DNA of 64,000 nucleotides from Heterostelium album PN500 (lineage: Eukaryota; Evosea; Eumycetozoa; Acytosteliales; Acytosteliaceae): positions 2,108,001-2,172,000 of the forward strand of contig NW_008805065.1 of assembly GCF_000004825.1 (NCBI RefSeq). Direction: 5' to 3'. The position numbers and the translations under genes were made by a program. Each line of letters starts with the position of its first letter. Positions within the stretch are counted from its first letter, which is position 1. The notes beneath the pieces are model-generated. The model had not been told where the DNA came from and ran no database searches. It worked only from the letters and a program-made list of their open reading frames with translations. This document shows positions 25,906-38,100 of the stretch, piece by piece.

Positions 25906-27224
25906 TTAATTGATTATTTTATTAAAAATCACTTTTCTAATTAAATGATTTGATTTAATACTATCTTTAGAATATTGAAATCCAATATCAATCAAATAGT
26001 TGTTTGGTAAAAAATATCCAGCGGTGCTAATGATGATTCGAGTTAGTGTTGCTGGTAGTATGATTGATTTAAGTGGGTTGTTCATTACCAGACCATCGTA
26101 TAGTTGCTTATGAGTTGCTAAATCCTCGAGAGTGACCAGACACCTTAATTGTATGATGATTGGTGTCCAAATATCGATATTACTTTTAAAATACACAGAC
26201 AGATGTCTGATATTGGAAAGAGAGAAATATTTAAAGAAGCTGGGATTGGGATTCATGTAGATTGAGATTTCTAACTTATGAAGATTTGGGAATTCAAAGA
26301 TTTCATCAGTTGCCTCCAAAGAGACATTAGAAAGCTTTCTAATCCCTGAGCGACTTGCAATTGGAATATGAGATACATTTAACGATTTGATTGATTCGAG
26401 TGAAGGTAAATTGTTACATAAGGTTGTGATAATATTGGGTGTGAAACTATAATTGGTTGGGATGTCTATCTTTCTAAGTGATTTAACGGAACAGATTGCA
26501 TTCAGAAGTGTAGTCACGATTATTACACAATAGAGGGACAGTGAGTGAAGATTGGTGGCGATGGTTACGAATGTTTTGATGCTGGTCTCTGTTATATGTC
26601 CCCATTTATAATCTTGATAAATAAATAACTTTTCAACAGTTGATAACATATGAGTGAGATGAACAGATGGTTGTTTCATTAACTGTTCAAAAATTGGAAT
26701 TTCAACCTGAAGCTTAACAATATGTTTAATTGGACACCACACACTGCTAAGTCTTTTGTGAAGTTCTCCCATTCTTGAAGTTCTAAATGTAATAATAAAA
26801 AAACATGTTTAATAATAAAAGTTTTAAGATAATCTTTGTTGCCTACTTACGTTACGGTTGAACTTAGTTTTACATTGTTGAACATCCGACTGACGATACC
26901 ATAGAATCTTTTGTTGATTAATGTCAGTTTTAATGCTTCTTCGTATGCTATTAAAGGAGTGACGCGATCAGAGGTTGATATCCGCCAACAATACTCAAGT
27001 ATCTTTGTAATGATCAACACTGGAAGACTTCTATGAAAAGGATTGTCATCTACCAATTTCTTTTGTAAACAACCTCTATCTTCTTTGATTTTGATAATAT
27101 CATCTATTATTAATGATTTCTTTGTACTTTTTTTCACAGTTATATTATTATCTAAACAGATCTGAAATAGTTGATCTTTTGTTAACTTTAACAAAGAATC
27201 TCTATTATGATCTTTGGTAAGCAT
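25906..27224 (-). CDS. Family A paralogue 3: SAP-like + F-box-like + LRR-like protein
   Basis: Exons 27224-26851 and 26782-25906 give 416 residues, with intron position and phase identical to A1 and A2. The SAP-like segment is present (LTKDQLFQICLDNNITV and IIDDI). Relative to A1 it lacks the QFHRGHVEYK stretch, keeping FHRSLPVLIITKILEYCW. The F-box-like second helix LTLINKRFYGIVSRMF and the Leu/Ile-rich repeats of exon 2 are intact. Start at ATG 27224. Function unknown; see A1. Confidence 0.72.
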
Positions 27225-27731
27225 TTTTAAAAAACTTTAAAACTAAGTAAATTTTGTGATTTTTTGATACTTTTTCAATAACGTTATTGACCTGTTTTCG
27301 TGGGGCAATGATCAATGTCTTTTTTTTCATTAAAAATAAAATTGTTAGATATCGACAAACTAGTTATTTAGTTATAAAGTTATTTAAAAAAGTTAGATGG
27401 AATATGATTATCAAATTTTTTTTTAATACAAACAGATCTAAATCATTAATCTGCAAGCTACATAACAATAGTAGTGGATATCTACACAACTTTCATCTCT
27501 ATAGTTTAAGTTGATTTATGTGAATCTCGAAGATATTTATCGAATGAGTTTATTGTGTAATAGATTTGTTGATTTTTTATTTCTTTGTTAAACTTTTCTT
27601 TTAAAATAACATTTTAAATTATATAATTTTGTCAAGTAATCGATAAGAAATATTAATTAATTTTCTCGGTATCGTTGACCAAAATAAGAATCATTGAATA
27701 AAATCTTGGTATGGTAAACTTTATGAATATA
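27225..27731. other. Spacer between family A copies 3 and 4
   Basis: 507 AT-rich bases upstream of A3 and downstream of A4. No gene recognised; it should include the A3 promoter. Confidence 0.4.
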
Positions 27732-29101
27732 TTAAGTAACTGTTATTTTATTAAAAACCATTTTTCTAAAATATATACTCGAATGAATAGCATCTTTAAT
27801 ATATTGAAATCCAATATCAATCAAATAGTTGTTTGCATTGGGCAAATTATCGGAGCGAATGATGATTCGAGATAGTGTTGCTGGTAGTACGATTGATTTA
27901 AGTTTGTTAATGAATATACAATGATCTGGTTGATGATGATATTCTAAATCCCCGAGAGTGACCAGACACTTTAACTGTATGATGATCGGTACCCATTTAT
28001 CGAAATCTCTCTTCAAACAAACGTTTAGGTATGTGATGTTGGATTGAGAGAAATATTTAAAGAAGTTGGGATTGGGTACTACAGAGTTGTATAAGATTGA
28101 TACTTGTTGGAGATTGGGAAACTCCAAGGTTTCATCGGTTTCCTCCATGTAAACTCTTGCTAACTTTTTAATTTTTGAACGATATGGCTTTGGGACATCA
28201 CTGATTTTAAAATCTGTCGATTTGATTATTTCGAGTAAAGGCAAACCGCTACATAACACAGTGAGAAAACCCGGTAAGATATTTAAAGTGTGGGAAATCT
28301 CTACCTTTCTGAGCGATTTAATTGAACAGATTGCAGTCAGGTGTGCAGATTCAAGTGTTACACCACGGAAAATGAGCGAGCGAAGATTGGGGGTAATGGT
28401 CACAAGGGTTTTGATACAGGTCTCTTTTATATGTTTGAACTTTGATTCGTAACCAATATGTAACTTTTCAACAGTTGATAAAATATGATTGAGATGAGCA
28501 GAGTTTTGTTTAATAAAATGTTCGAGAATGGGCACTCCAATCTGTAGTTTAACAATATGTTTAATTGGACACCATGTACTGTTAAGTCTATCTTGAACTT
28601 CCTTACCAATGTATGGAATTGTATATCTAAATATCAAAGGTAAAGAACATGTTTAATAAACAAAATGAATTTGAAATAATGATAATCTTTGTATCTTTTT
28701 TACTTACTTTTCGACTACTCTAAACTTTAGGCTTGTACATTGTCGAACATCCGACTGACGATACCATAGAATTGTTTGTTGATTAGTGTCAGTTGTAATG
28801 CTTCTCGATATGACATAAAAAGAGTGACACGATCAGAGGTTGATATCCTCCAACATAGTTCAAGTATCTTGCTGATGATCAACACTGGTAGTTTGTATTG
28901 AACATGACCTCTATGAAATTGATTTGAAGGATTGTCATCGATCAATTTCTTTTGTAAATGATCTCTTTCTTCTTTGGCATTGATAATATCATCTATTATT
29001 AATGATTTTTCAGCACTATCTCTCATTGTTATATTATTATCTACACAGATCGCAAAGAGTTGATCTTTTGTTAACTTTATCAATTCATCTCTATTAATGT
29101 T
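27732..29101 (-). pseudogene. Family A copy 4, probable pseudogene
   Basis: Exon 2 (27732 to about 28627) is an intact frame with all family features. Exon 1 (about 29101-28698) keeps the SAP-like and F-box-like parts, but the ATG of the other copies is replaced: the AATAATCAAACATTC context is preserved and is preceded by GAT instead of ATG. The 3' end of exon 1 carries an insertion after the MFDNVQA segment that puts in-frame stops (TAA, then TAG) before the GTAAGT donor. Both defects together make normal expression unlikely, although an alternative start and donor cannot be excluded. It lies head to head with B6. Confidence 0.65.
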
Positions 29102-29264
29102 TGTGAATGTTTGATTATTATCTTTTTTGTGTGATTAGAGGGGTTGAAAGATCATTTAAAAAAAAATTTGCAACCCCCTCTGAAAAAAAACAAACATATA
29201 TCACATTTTATATTATTAGTCACAGTTTATTTTATTATTAATTAAGTCAAGAAGAGCAACTAGA

Positions 29265-30941
29265 ATGCAAAAATCAGTTGCAAAGTTGTTTAAAGTTGTG
29301 CCTATTGAAGGAAGTTTTTATTATACCAATAGCATTGTCGATAAAAACACATACACTATTAAACCAGAGGATGTCAGTTTCTACAACGATGCAATGAAAG
29401 TCATCGAAAAGATAGAACAAGACAATTTCGGTATCGATAAGCTCTTCAAGTTGTATCCAAAACCAGGAAAATCAAACATTTTCGCCACACATCCAGATGC
29501 GTTAAAGTATATTCCGTATGACGATGCACTGAGGTTATTCGCACAATTCGACTACGTTAAGAATGAAGTTGGAAGATTGTTCATTGTTCTTCAGTTCTTC
29601 ATTTACTTCCACAACAAGAAAGACAAGAACATTCAAGAGTTGATTGCTTTCGGTGAGAAAGTGGAAGCTGACACCTCGGAAATGGTGAGAGCATGCGGTC
29701 CGATATTGTTCAAACACTTCAAGGTTTCTTTCTTCAATGTTTCGCCGGAGATAAATAAACTGTTATCAAAGCTTGGAGTTCCCAAAAATAAAAGAATCAA
29801 GCTGTCTGATATTAAAGATTTTACAACATACAGAAAACACATTAACGATAGAGAAAAAGAAATGAGAGAGCAACAACAACAATCGGAATCAACATCAGAA
29901 CCAACACAACAACCACCATTAAAGAGACAGAGAGTGACACCAACATTACCTCAAGATTGCTACGATAAGATCGTTCAAAAGATCATTGGATATACTCTGA
30001 TGGCAGACACATTCCTACAACAAGATCTACTTCCAGAGACACAAACAGAGGAATGGAAAGAACTAATGGTTGAACTATCAGGTGTTCTCTTCTCGTTGGC
30101 ATTGGTATCGAAACAGTTCTTTGCAAATGTCGGACGTGTCTTGGAAACACTGAATTGGACAAGACGATTCCCAAACAAATACATTAAAGGTCAGATCAAT
30201 TACGACCGGCCATTCTGTATGTTCAAGAAAGTTCCTTCAAGCATTCGATACGATGCACTCATTAGAACTACACCCTATAGATTGGTGGATCAAGTATTTA
30301 ACGGTGTCACATCACTCACCATTGTTGGTGATACTCTAGACTGGAGTTACATTGATGGTGTCGATAAAGCGGAGGAATTGAAAAATGACAACTATTACGA
30401 TATCGCCAAACCTAATTTCGTCACCTATCCGCCAATTGGATCGATGCCAAATCTCACCAAACTCGTTGTTGTTGGAAGAGCATTTACATACAGACACAAA
30501 CAACAAGGCGAAACAGGTGGACTCTATCTTCTCAAGTATCTCATTGCCAACACCGGATGTAAACTCGAACAATTTGAATGTATTGAACAACTCTGTTTGG
30601 ATTATCAACCGGAATTCGATATCTCACTTTTTGAGTGTCTCTTTGACAAACACAAGTCAACAATTAAACTCGTCAAACTGAAGAGAACAACCAAAAAGAA
30701 TAGAAATTATCTAACTGCACTCGAGATGCTTGTCGAAAAGCTAAAGAGTTATCAATCGAAAATTAAATTCAAACTAGAGTTTTATGACAGCGTCAGTAAT
30801 AATGCAACGAAAGATAGTGAAGATGCATATAAAGTGGTGAAAGAATTTGAAGATTTGGAACTTTTACAAAAAGATGATGAGGATGATGACTCTGACGGAG
30901 GTAATGATGTATTTGATGATGATTCATATGATGATATGTAA
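29265..30941 (+). CDS. Family B copy 6: F-box-like/LRR-like protein without N-terminal add-on
   Basis: A single exon of 558 residues from ATG 29265. It has neither the membrane helix of copies 1 and 3 nor the acidic exon of copies 2 and 5; the frame starts directly with MQKSVAKLF. The DNA just upstream (CACAGTTTATTTTATTATTA) still resembles the intron acceptor and exon-2 start of copies 2 and 5, so a first exon was probably lost. The body is complete: FATHPDALKYIPYD domain, Gln/Thr-rich linker, LPQDCYDKIVQKIIGYTLMA, LALVSKQFFANV, MPNLTKLVVVGRAF and an acidic tail ending DDDSYDDM. Possibly a functional shortened paralogue. Confidence 0.73.
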   Translation: MQKSVAKLFKVVPIEGSFYYTNSIVDKNTYTIKPEDVSFYNDAMKVIEKIEQDNFGIDKLFKLYPKPGKSNIFATHPDALKYIPYDDALRLFAQFDYVKNEVGRLFIVLQFFIYFHNKKDKNIQELIAFGEKVEADTSEMVRACGPILFKHFKVSFFNVSPEINKLLSKLGVPKNKRIKLSDIKDFTTYRKHINDREKEMREQQQQSESTSEPTQQPPLKRQRVTPTLPQDCYDKIVQKIIGYTLMADTFLQQDLLPETQTEEWKELMVELSGVLFSLALVSKQFFANVGRVLETLNWTRRFPNKYIKGQINYDRPFCMFKKVPSSIRYDALIRTTPYRLVDQVFNGVTSLTIVGDTLDWSYIDGVDKAEELKNDNYYDIAKPNFVTYPPIGSMPNLTKLVVVGRAFTYRHKQQGETGGLYLLKYLIANTGCKLEQFECIEQLCLDYQPEFDISLFECLFDKHKSTIKLVKLKRTTKKNRNYLTALEMLVEKLKSYQSKIKFKLEFYDSVSNNATKDSEDAYKVVKEFEDLELLQKDDEDDDSDGGNDVFDDDSYDDM

Positions 30942-31192
30942 ACCAAATGAAAAATATTAAATAAAAATAAAAGAAATTAATCACAAATAATATATGTTGA
31001 TTAATTTTTTTTACTTTTATTAAATATTTTTCTAATGGTTTCTAATAACTCTTTTATTTAATATTTCAAGATTGAATTCTTTGTTTTTATCAATAAAATA
31101 GAAACTAATCTATAGTATATAGTATAGCTAATTAATATTTATTTATACAATGTTGATAAACAAAATATATATTTTTTGGTTGATTTTGATTT

Positions 31193-32417
31193 CTATACAT
31201 CTGATCCACCTGGAGTGGATTGAATATCAACTATAGATTCAGCATTCGATTGATTATTAGTTTCTTTAACCTCTGCACCTGATTTTTCTTTTTCCTTTTC
31301 CTTTTCCTTTTCTTTTTCTTTTTCTTTTTCTTTATCATCTTTTGGTGTATGATCGGCCTCTTCTTCATCGTCGTCGAAATTGGTACCAGACATCTTATTG
31401 GAGTTGCCTGGACCCCAGGTTTGCAAAGATGGAGAAAGCACCAGCAACATAGACAAAGTCCATGAAATTTCGATTATTCTTACAACCACTGAGAAAGCCA
31501 AAAGATTTTTGATTTCCAATGGTGGGTCGGCAACTGCTGCCCATACAATTACAGCAAAAGTCATAAATGTAACAACTATCGCGATCTTTGAAAGCATTGT
31601 AACCTTTTTAATCTTTCCGTGTGTCTTTTCACTGAAAACACCGCAGTCTTTACTTGATACAATTTGATATTCGTTCCAAATCATTTTACCAAATACAGCA
31701 AATCCAATACTTTAATATTAAATGTATTTGATTAATATTATTGTTTTTTATAACAACTTTAAATCAATTAGTTTTATACATACGCTCCAATTCCTACATA
31801 AAATCCAAATACTATATTTGTTGCATAATATGGCCAGTTAACAATACTACCAATAATCATTAGCAATAATAATAAAACCTGGGCGGAAATTAAAATCTTT
31901 CCTGTGTATGGAAAAATCTTCTCGATGACTTTACTGAAATTGACATGATAAATAATCTTCATCAGTACAAGTAAAGAATTAAAATATGAACAAATTAAAA
32001 GCACTATTGGAACTAAATATAATGTTGCCATTGCAATAGGAGATTGAGTATGTAATATTAGAAGTATTGCTCTAACAATTCGAACTATTATTAAATAGAT
32101 AATAAATTTGTTAAATTAATATATTAAAGAGTAATTACTGATCAACTCAAGAGTTACTTACTGAAACAGGCAGATGCAAGAAATATGTGAGAAACAAGTG
32201 ACCATCTATTGTTTGTTGTTCTCGTTTGAATCATCCTAATTATACGATAGGTTGAAATCAACATTGGTGGTATAAATAATATTAGGAAAGCAATAGATTG
32301 AGCATCGCACGCCTTTTGATTACATCCATAGAATGCAATTGTAGGATCACAGTAACACTCTTCATTCGCTTTAGTAGATGGACTGAGTGCCGTTGAAGTG
32401 GTGATATTACTACTCAT
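31193..32417 (-). CDS. Seven-helix-type membrane protein of unknown function
   Basis: Exons 32417-32162, 32084-31784 and 31709-31193 give 357 residues. The N-terminus has two NxT/S sequons and a Cys-rich segment (CYCDPTIAFYGCNQKAC), which is probably extracellular. About seven hydrophobic helices follow (for example SIAFLILFIPPMLIS, LYLVPIVLLICSYF, ISAQVLLLLLMII, IAIVVTFMTFAVIVW). The C-terminus is hydrophilic with a Lys-Glu repeat coded at about 31286-31333. The topology resembles small 7TM families such as THH1/TOM1/TOM3-like proteins or orphan receptors, but no diagnostic motif was seen, so this is only a shape-based guess. Confidence 0.6.
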
Positions 32418-35039
32418 ACTTTTTTTATTGGTTTTTTAATTATTACTAATATGATTATTTCTACTAACTAACTGAGAAAAAAGTGATTCGGGTTGTTTAG
32501 TTTAGGTTGGAAACCAAGAAAAAGGATTTCAATTCGATTGTTTATATATAATAATACAGAGATAGAAAGAAAGACTCCTATCTATAATTCGTACTCGATA
32601 ATAACTATTTTACTATTGTTGCAGTTCTGACGATTATTAATTAATGATTTATTTATTTAAACAAAAAATAATATATGGAATGCAATTCTTGTCGTAAAAA
32701 TATAATAAAGTAAGTAAAACAAAATGTATAATGAAAATGAAACAGTACGGTAGAATATATAATTGTTGTTGTTGTGTTTTTGTGTAGAATTTAATTAATT
32801 ATTTGATTGAATGAGCAAGTAAGTAATGGACTATGTGGTGGTATAAGAATGAAAAGTAATAAAAGATAGATAAAATAGATATATAATATTTTTTATCTAT
32901 AAATAATATTTATAAATCCAAAAAGATGGAAACCAAAATAAAACAAAAAAGTTATATAATTAATACTTTTGGAGGAGTGAGTAGTGGGTGTTTGATTAAA
33001 TATTTAACTGATCGGTTGGTGAGACAAAAGATAATAAATGGTTGTTGTTGTTGTTGTTGTTAGTAGTAGTATTAGTTGAATAGTGTACAGTGTAATTGAA
33101 TTTTTGTTGGATAATGAACTACCTCCTCTGTTTGATTGATTGATTCAAATAAGAACAAAAAAAAAAAAAAGCAAAAACAAATATTAAATTGATTCCAACC
33201 ACTATCCAGAAACAAAGTAAAACATAACAACAAAATAGACAATGCAAATGCAAATTTAATTTAAATTAAAACAAACAAAAAAACAAAATGGAAGGAATAA
33301 TTAAAACAGTTTTGATTGTTTGTTATACAGTGATGGGATCAATATTGTTGCTTTTTATATATGGGAGATAGAGATAAAGTAATAAAATAATTTTAAAATA
33401 AAATAACAACTTGTTTATTCTTACTATTAAATATTTGTAGAACTGCAATTTTCAATAACAAACATATCAACAACAGCTACATTCCTTACATACCAAAAAA
33501 AAACAGAAAAAAAATTTTTAAATTCTTATATTAATATATCAACAACAACAGTAATATTAATATGGATGACAAAAGGAAGAAAAAAAGAAGTAGTATATAA
33601 AACTGAGTGGATGGATGGTTTGTGGGGTTGAGTCCCTAATACACTCACTTTTCTACAATGTGAAATTGTGATGAATTGATCAATTTAAAAAAAAAAAACA
33701 AAGATATGCAATTATTCATATATGATATTTGAAAGACACATTCTGCTTTCTAACTGTACATACATATTAGTTGGTGACCCTAAAGTATCATTAAACACAT
33801 ATGTTCACCCTTAACCAACAACAACAGAATTGATCACACAAAACAGTCAAACACACACATAACCTCAATTGTATCACCTGATAAATTTTTATTTATTCTC
33901 CTCTAGATATGTATGGTTTTATATATATTTTTTGGATTGATTTATTGCAGATATAAATGTATATTTAATTTTTGATGGTGTGTGTGTGTGTGTGTGTGTT
34001 TGTTGATTGATGTGTTAGTGTGTATGTGATGTGGTGTGAGAAGTTAGGTGAGTGAAAGAAACACCCAACCCCACCACATACTATATTTTCAAATATAAAT
34101 ATACATCTTATTTTATCTTTTTCACTTTGTTTTATTTATTTATAAATAAATAATCATACAATCAATCATTTATAACAGTAAAATAAAAAGAACATTGAGA
34201 GAGAAACAAAAAACACAATGATCAATATTTTATTTTTTATAAACACAGAACATTATGTGGGATTAATATTTGTGTATCCACATCAAGTAAACTTACTATT
34301 AATTTAAATTATTCTATAAACTAACGATGGAGTAGTGTATTGATCAACTACTACCCAATTGATCATACAGCTTATCATAAACATAACATAATATAATATA
34401 AAAAAAAAAAAAAAGTGTTATTATTATTATTTTTATCTTTGTAGATGTATGTATGTATAGTGATGGTTGGTTATAGCCTCAACTGTTAAAACAAACTTAA
34501 ACACTAATCTGTGTTGTTGCTACTGCTACTGCTGGATGTCAATGAGTGGCTGTTTGTTAAAATATAATAATTATGTCTCGATAAGGAAATATTTTATTTT
34601 GGTAATAGTGTGTGTGGATCAAATTTGATCTAAACAAAACAAAACAGCTTAACAAACCATTAGCAACAGCGCAAAAGTTGATCTACAGTATTAAGTTTTA
34701 CAATAATCACTGGTGGTGACAATGCGGTAGAGTAACATTAATCTCAATCGATCATAAATATATACACATATAGAGTTAGGAGACTTATTTTGTTATGTTT
34801 TTCTTTTGTTGTTGTTGTTGATGAGATGTAAGAAGAGATAAACACACTGACCTATCAATTATAATGTGATCTTCACAGTAGATCTTGCGATATTGCAGCA
34901 ATAGCATAAATGAGACTAAGGTTAACCAACTGTAAGTTGAATGTATATAAACCTAAATAATAATATTTTTTTTTATATTAACTAAAGTGGTATACATGTT
35001 TTATTAAAAGTTGTATTAAAAGGATGGATTTACCATCAA
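32418..35039. other. 2.6 kb AT-rich spacer
   Basis: No coding frame of note, and no tRNA found by eye. Contains a (GT)11 tract, GTT repeats near 33042, and many A and T runs. Confidence 0.5.
33978..33999. repeat. GT dinucleotide microsatellite
   Basis: Eleven uninterrupted GT units, directly read. Confidence 0.9.
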
Positions 35040-35134
35040 GTTTTTTTCGTAGTCTATTTTTTTTCTTTTTAGTTGTTGGTTGATTTAATTAATTAGTTGG
35101 CAGGTTGGGAAGAGAGTTAATTTCATTTACTTGA

Positions 35135-38100
35135 TTAGTTGGGTGGTGTTGGAGTGTTGTTTATTAATTTTAGAATGTTTCTGTGGATATCGAAGTCGGA
35201 TATAATAGATTGGTTGGAGAAATCGAGTATTTTGTCATCTTGACTGAATAGAATTGAACTGACATGTTTCCAAATGTTGTGGTAGATGATCGCTGTTAGG
35301 TCTGATGATTCATCGCAGAGGTAGAAGTGAGTAGTAGATTTTTCCAGTGACCATTCGTCTTCGTAGTTGGCAATTTGTAGATGTTGTGTGATGTGTTTGA
35401 GGTTGAATTTGTTTAGGATGACTCGACAATTAAAGAAATAATGTGTGTGTGGGTCAAAGTCATTTGCTGAACATAGTTTACAACTGTCTTGTTTGATGTA
35501 TGCCATACCAGGAAGTGATCTTGAGAAGAATCTGAATACTGTGTTTCTACCTCTGTGGTGTTTGATTGAGTTAATGTAGTAGAAGATGTTTCGGGTTGAT
35601 GTAAAGTCTATTTTGGTGGGGGGAAGAGATAGTTGGAATTGACCTGATGTAAGTACTGGTTTGTGGTGATGGTTGATAAGGTTGTGGTATATGAGTTTAA
35701 GTGGTAGTGGTTCGTCATTACGCAATATTGGTTTCATTTGATGTGGAGGTAATTTCATAATTGGTCTAAAGTGTTGCCAAAGAAGGATGGAATGTTTGAG
35801 TGTAGGTGAGGTTATCTTGTTATGTCTAATTTGGTTACGCCAGCTTTGGTAGTATGGGGAATAGACATCTTGATTTGCAATTACTCTATTTAGTATCCAA
35901 ATGTGTTGAGCGTCATTTCGTAGTTTCATATCCCACAATGATATGCCACCATTTTTCCAATGATGTACTGCTCTGGAGAGTGTCATTGTATTCTTAAATG
36001 ATTTTGCATCTTCGAAAGGTCTGAGATTGGATGACCATAGGAACCAAGTGATTATTTTGTTGAGTGATTTGATATCTGATTCTGTGAATTTGTCAAGGTA
36101 CATGTGGTAAGAGAGTTTTGATAGTGTGTATGACTTGAGTATTGACATTTTAGTCCTTAGGGTTGTGCCAAACTTCTTCCATTTGATCAGTGATGATTTA
36201 ACTTCGCTGACTATTGATGAAAGTGAATGATGTAATCCTTCGGAGTTAAAGAAAAGACCGAGATATCTTTCGTTGACAATTGACTTTGGTATTCTTGTGT
36301 CGCCTATGATCGGGGGGTGGTGAAGATGGTCGCTGCAAGGTGGACCTATTTGGATGATACAACACTTGGTGGGATTGATTTTGGATGATGTGGCTTGGCA
36401 GAACAGGTTAAAGATTCTTAATTTTAGTTTCAGATCTTTATAATTTGCTGAAAATGTGCTACTGTCATCTGCGAATTGTAATAATTTAACCATTGTGTTG
36501 AAATCGTTTAGTGGAAGACCGATTGCTTTGGAATTGAGTATGGCTCTGGCCAAACATTCGATGACTAGAACAAATAACGTTGGTGATAGTGGATCTCCTT
36601 GTTTAACTCCTCTGTTGATAGTAATAGGGTTAGTTAAAAATCCGTTGACAATTACTCTGGCGGTAGAACCTGTGAGAAGGTTCATTATTAGGTTGATTAT
36701 TTTGTTGTCTATTTTAATGTGTTGTAGTGTTCTTCTAATAGCGCCGTGAGAGATGCTGTCGAAGGCTTTGTTGAAGTCGAATAATGTTATTAAGCCACTT
36801 AATCCTCTGAGTTTGCAGTATTCTATTATTTCATTCATCGTGATGATGTTGTCCATGATATATCTCTTGTGTACAAAGCCAGTTTGGTTGTCGTTGATGA
36901 TTAGGTCTACCAAGGTTTTCATTCGATTGTTGATTGCTTTGGTGATAACTTTGTAGTCGTTGTTGAGTAGTGTTATTGGTCTTCTATTGGCTGGATCGAA
37001 TATATCACCTTTCTTGTAAATAGTTGTGATGGTGCCTACTTTGAATTCGCTTGGTAGTGGATTGCCTGAGTTGAGTGATTGGTTGTAAAGTTTGGTGAGT
37101 ATAGGGGCAATGACATCGCAGTGGGCTCGGTAGAACCATAGTCCTAAGCCATCTGGGCCAGGTGATTTCCATGGGTTGGATGAATTAATAGTTTCTGTGA
37201 TCTCTTCGGTTGTGAATTCTCTGGCAATGCTATCATCGGTTATTTCACATTTCCATTCGTTAAGTAGTCTATTGTGTATGGTTGGATCATCTGGAACATT
37301 TCTGAATAACGATGTGTAGTACTTCTCCATGATGTTCACCATATCATCGAGATTAGATGTAACCGTGGTTTCATTTAATCTTAAACCGACGATGTTGGTA
37401 TCTTTTTTGGATTGAGCTAGTTTAGCGGTTAATAATCGAGAAGGGATTTCACCGTTTAGTTGCTGGTTGACCTTGCGAATTGAATCTCTTAGATTCCTTT
37501 CTTCTGTTTGTAACTTGATAAGATCTAATTTTGCTGATTGTATGATGTTGTTGGGGAGGTTGGAGTCTATTGTTTTCAGTAAGTTGATTATCGTATTTCT
37601 TTTTATTCTTTTCCTTTTCTTTTGATAGTTTATGTAGCATTCTATGATTAATGATTTGACTTTTATCCAGTCTTCTATGTTGTTGATGTTGTTGGTGGTG
37701 ATAATGTTATTAATAAGTGATTGTACTTCTGGTTCTAGTGAAGTTTCCTTATCGAGTCTCCACTGTGTTTGTGATAGTTGTGGTGGTGTGATTTTTATGT
37801 TTGTTGTGATTGGTGAGTGGTCAGATAGTGCTCTAGGGTGTAGTTGGAAGTTGGATGTTTCTATTGTAAATTTGCAATATATTCTATCTAATCTCTTTTC
37901 TGTATCGCCACGTTTCCAAGTGCTGCTGTTGTTTGTACTATCTAGATCAATAAGATCATGATCATCGCTGAGGAAATCTAATATTGTTGATAGTGGTGAG
38001 CTGTCTCCTGGTATACAATTAAAGTCGCCAGTGCAAATGTCTATATGGTTTGGTAACCAAAGAGAAGTGTTGTTGAAGAGTTGATCAGCAAACAATCTTT

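Noticed and set aside
13749-30941. Interpretation of the A/B cluster as a transposon array
   Set aside because: No transposase, terminal repeats or target duplications flank the copies. The genes have host-type introns and diverged bodies, which fits local gene duplication better.
34640-34930. GC-richer patches near the LINE 3' end, considered as a tRNA gene
   Set aside because: No T-arm consensus (GTTCRA) with a matching acceptor stem was found.
35135-35300. Possible target-site duplication at the LINE ends
   Set aside because: I compared flanks near 35030 and 39240-39310 and found only an inverted partial resemblance (CTTGATGGT / TTTGATGGT), not a direct repeat.
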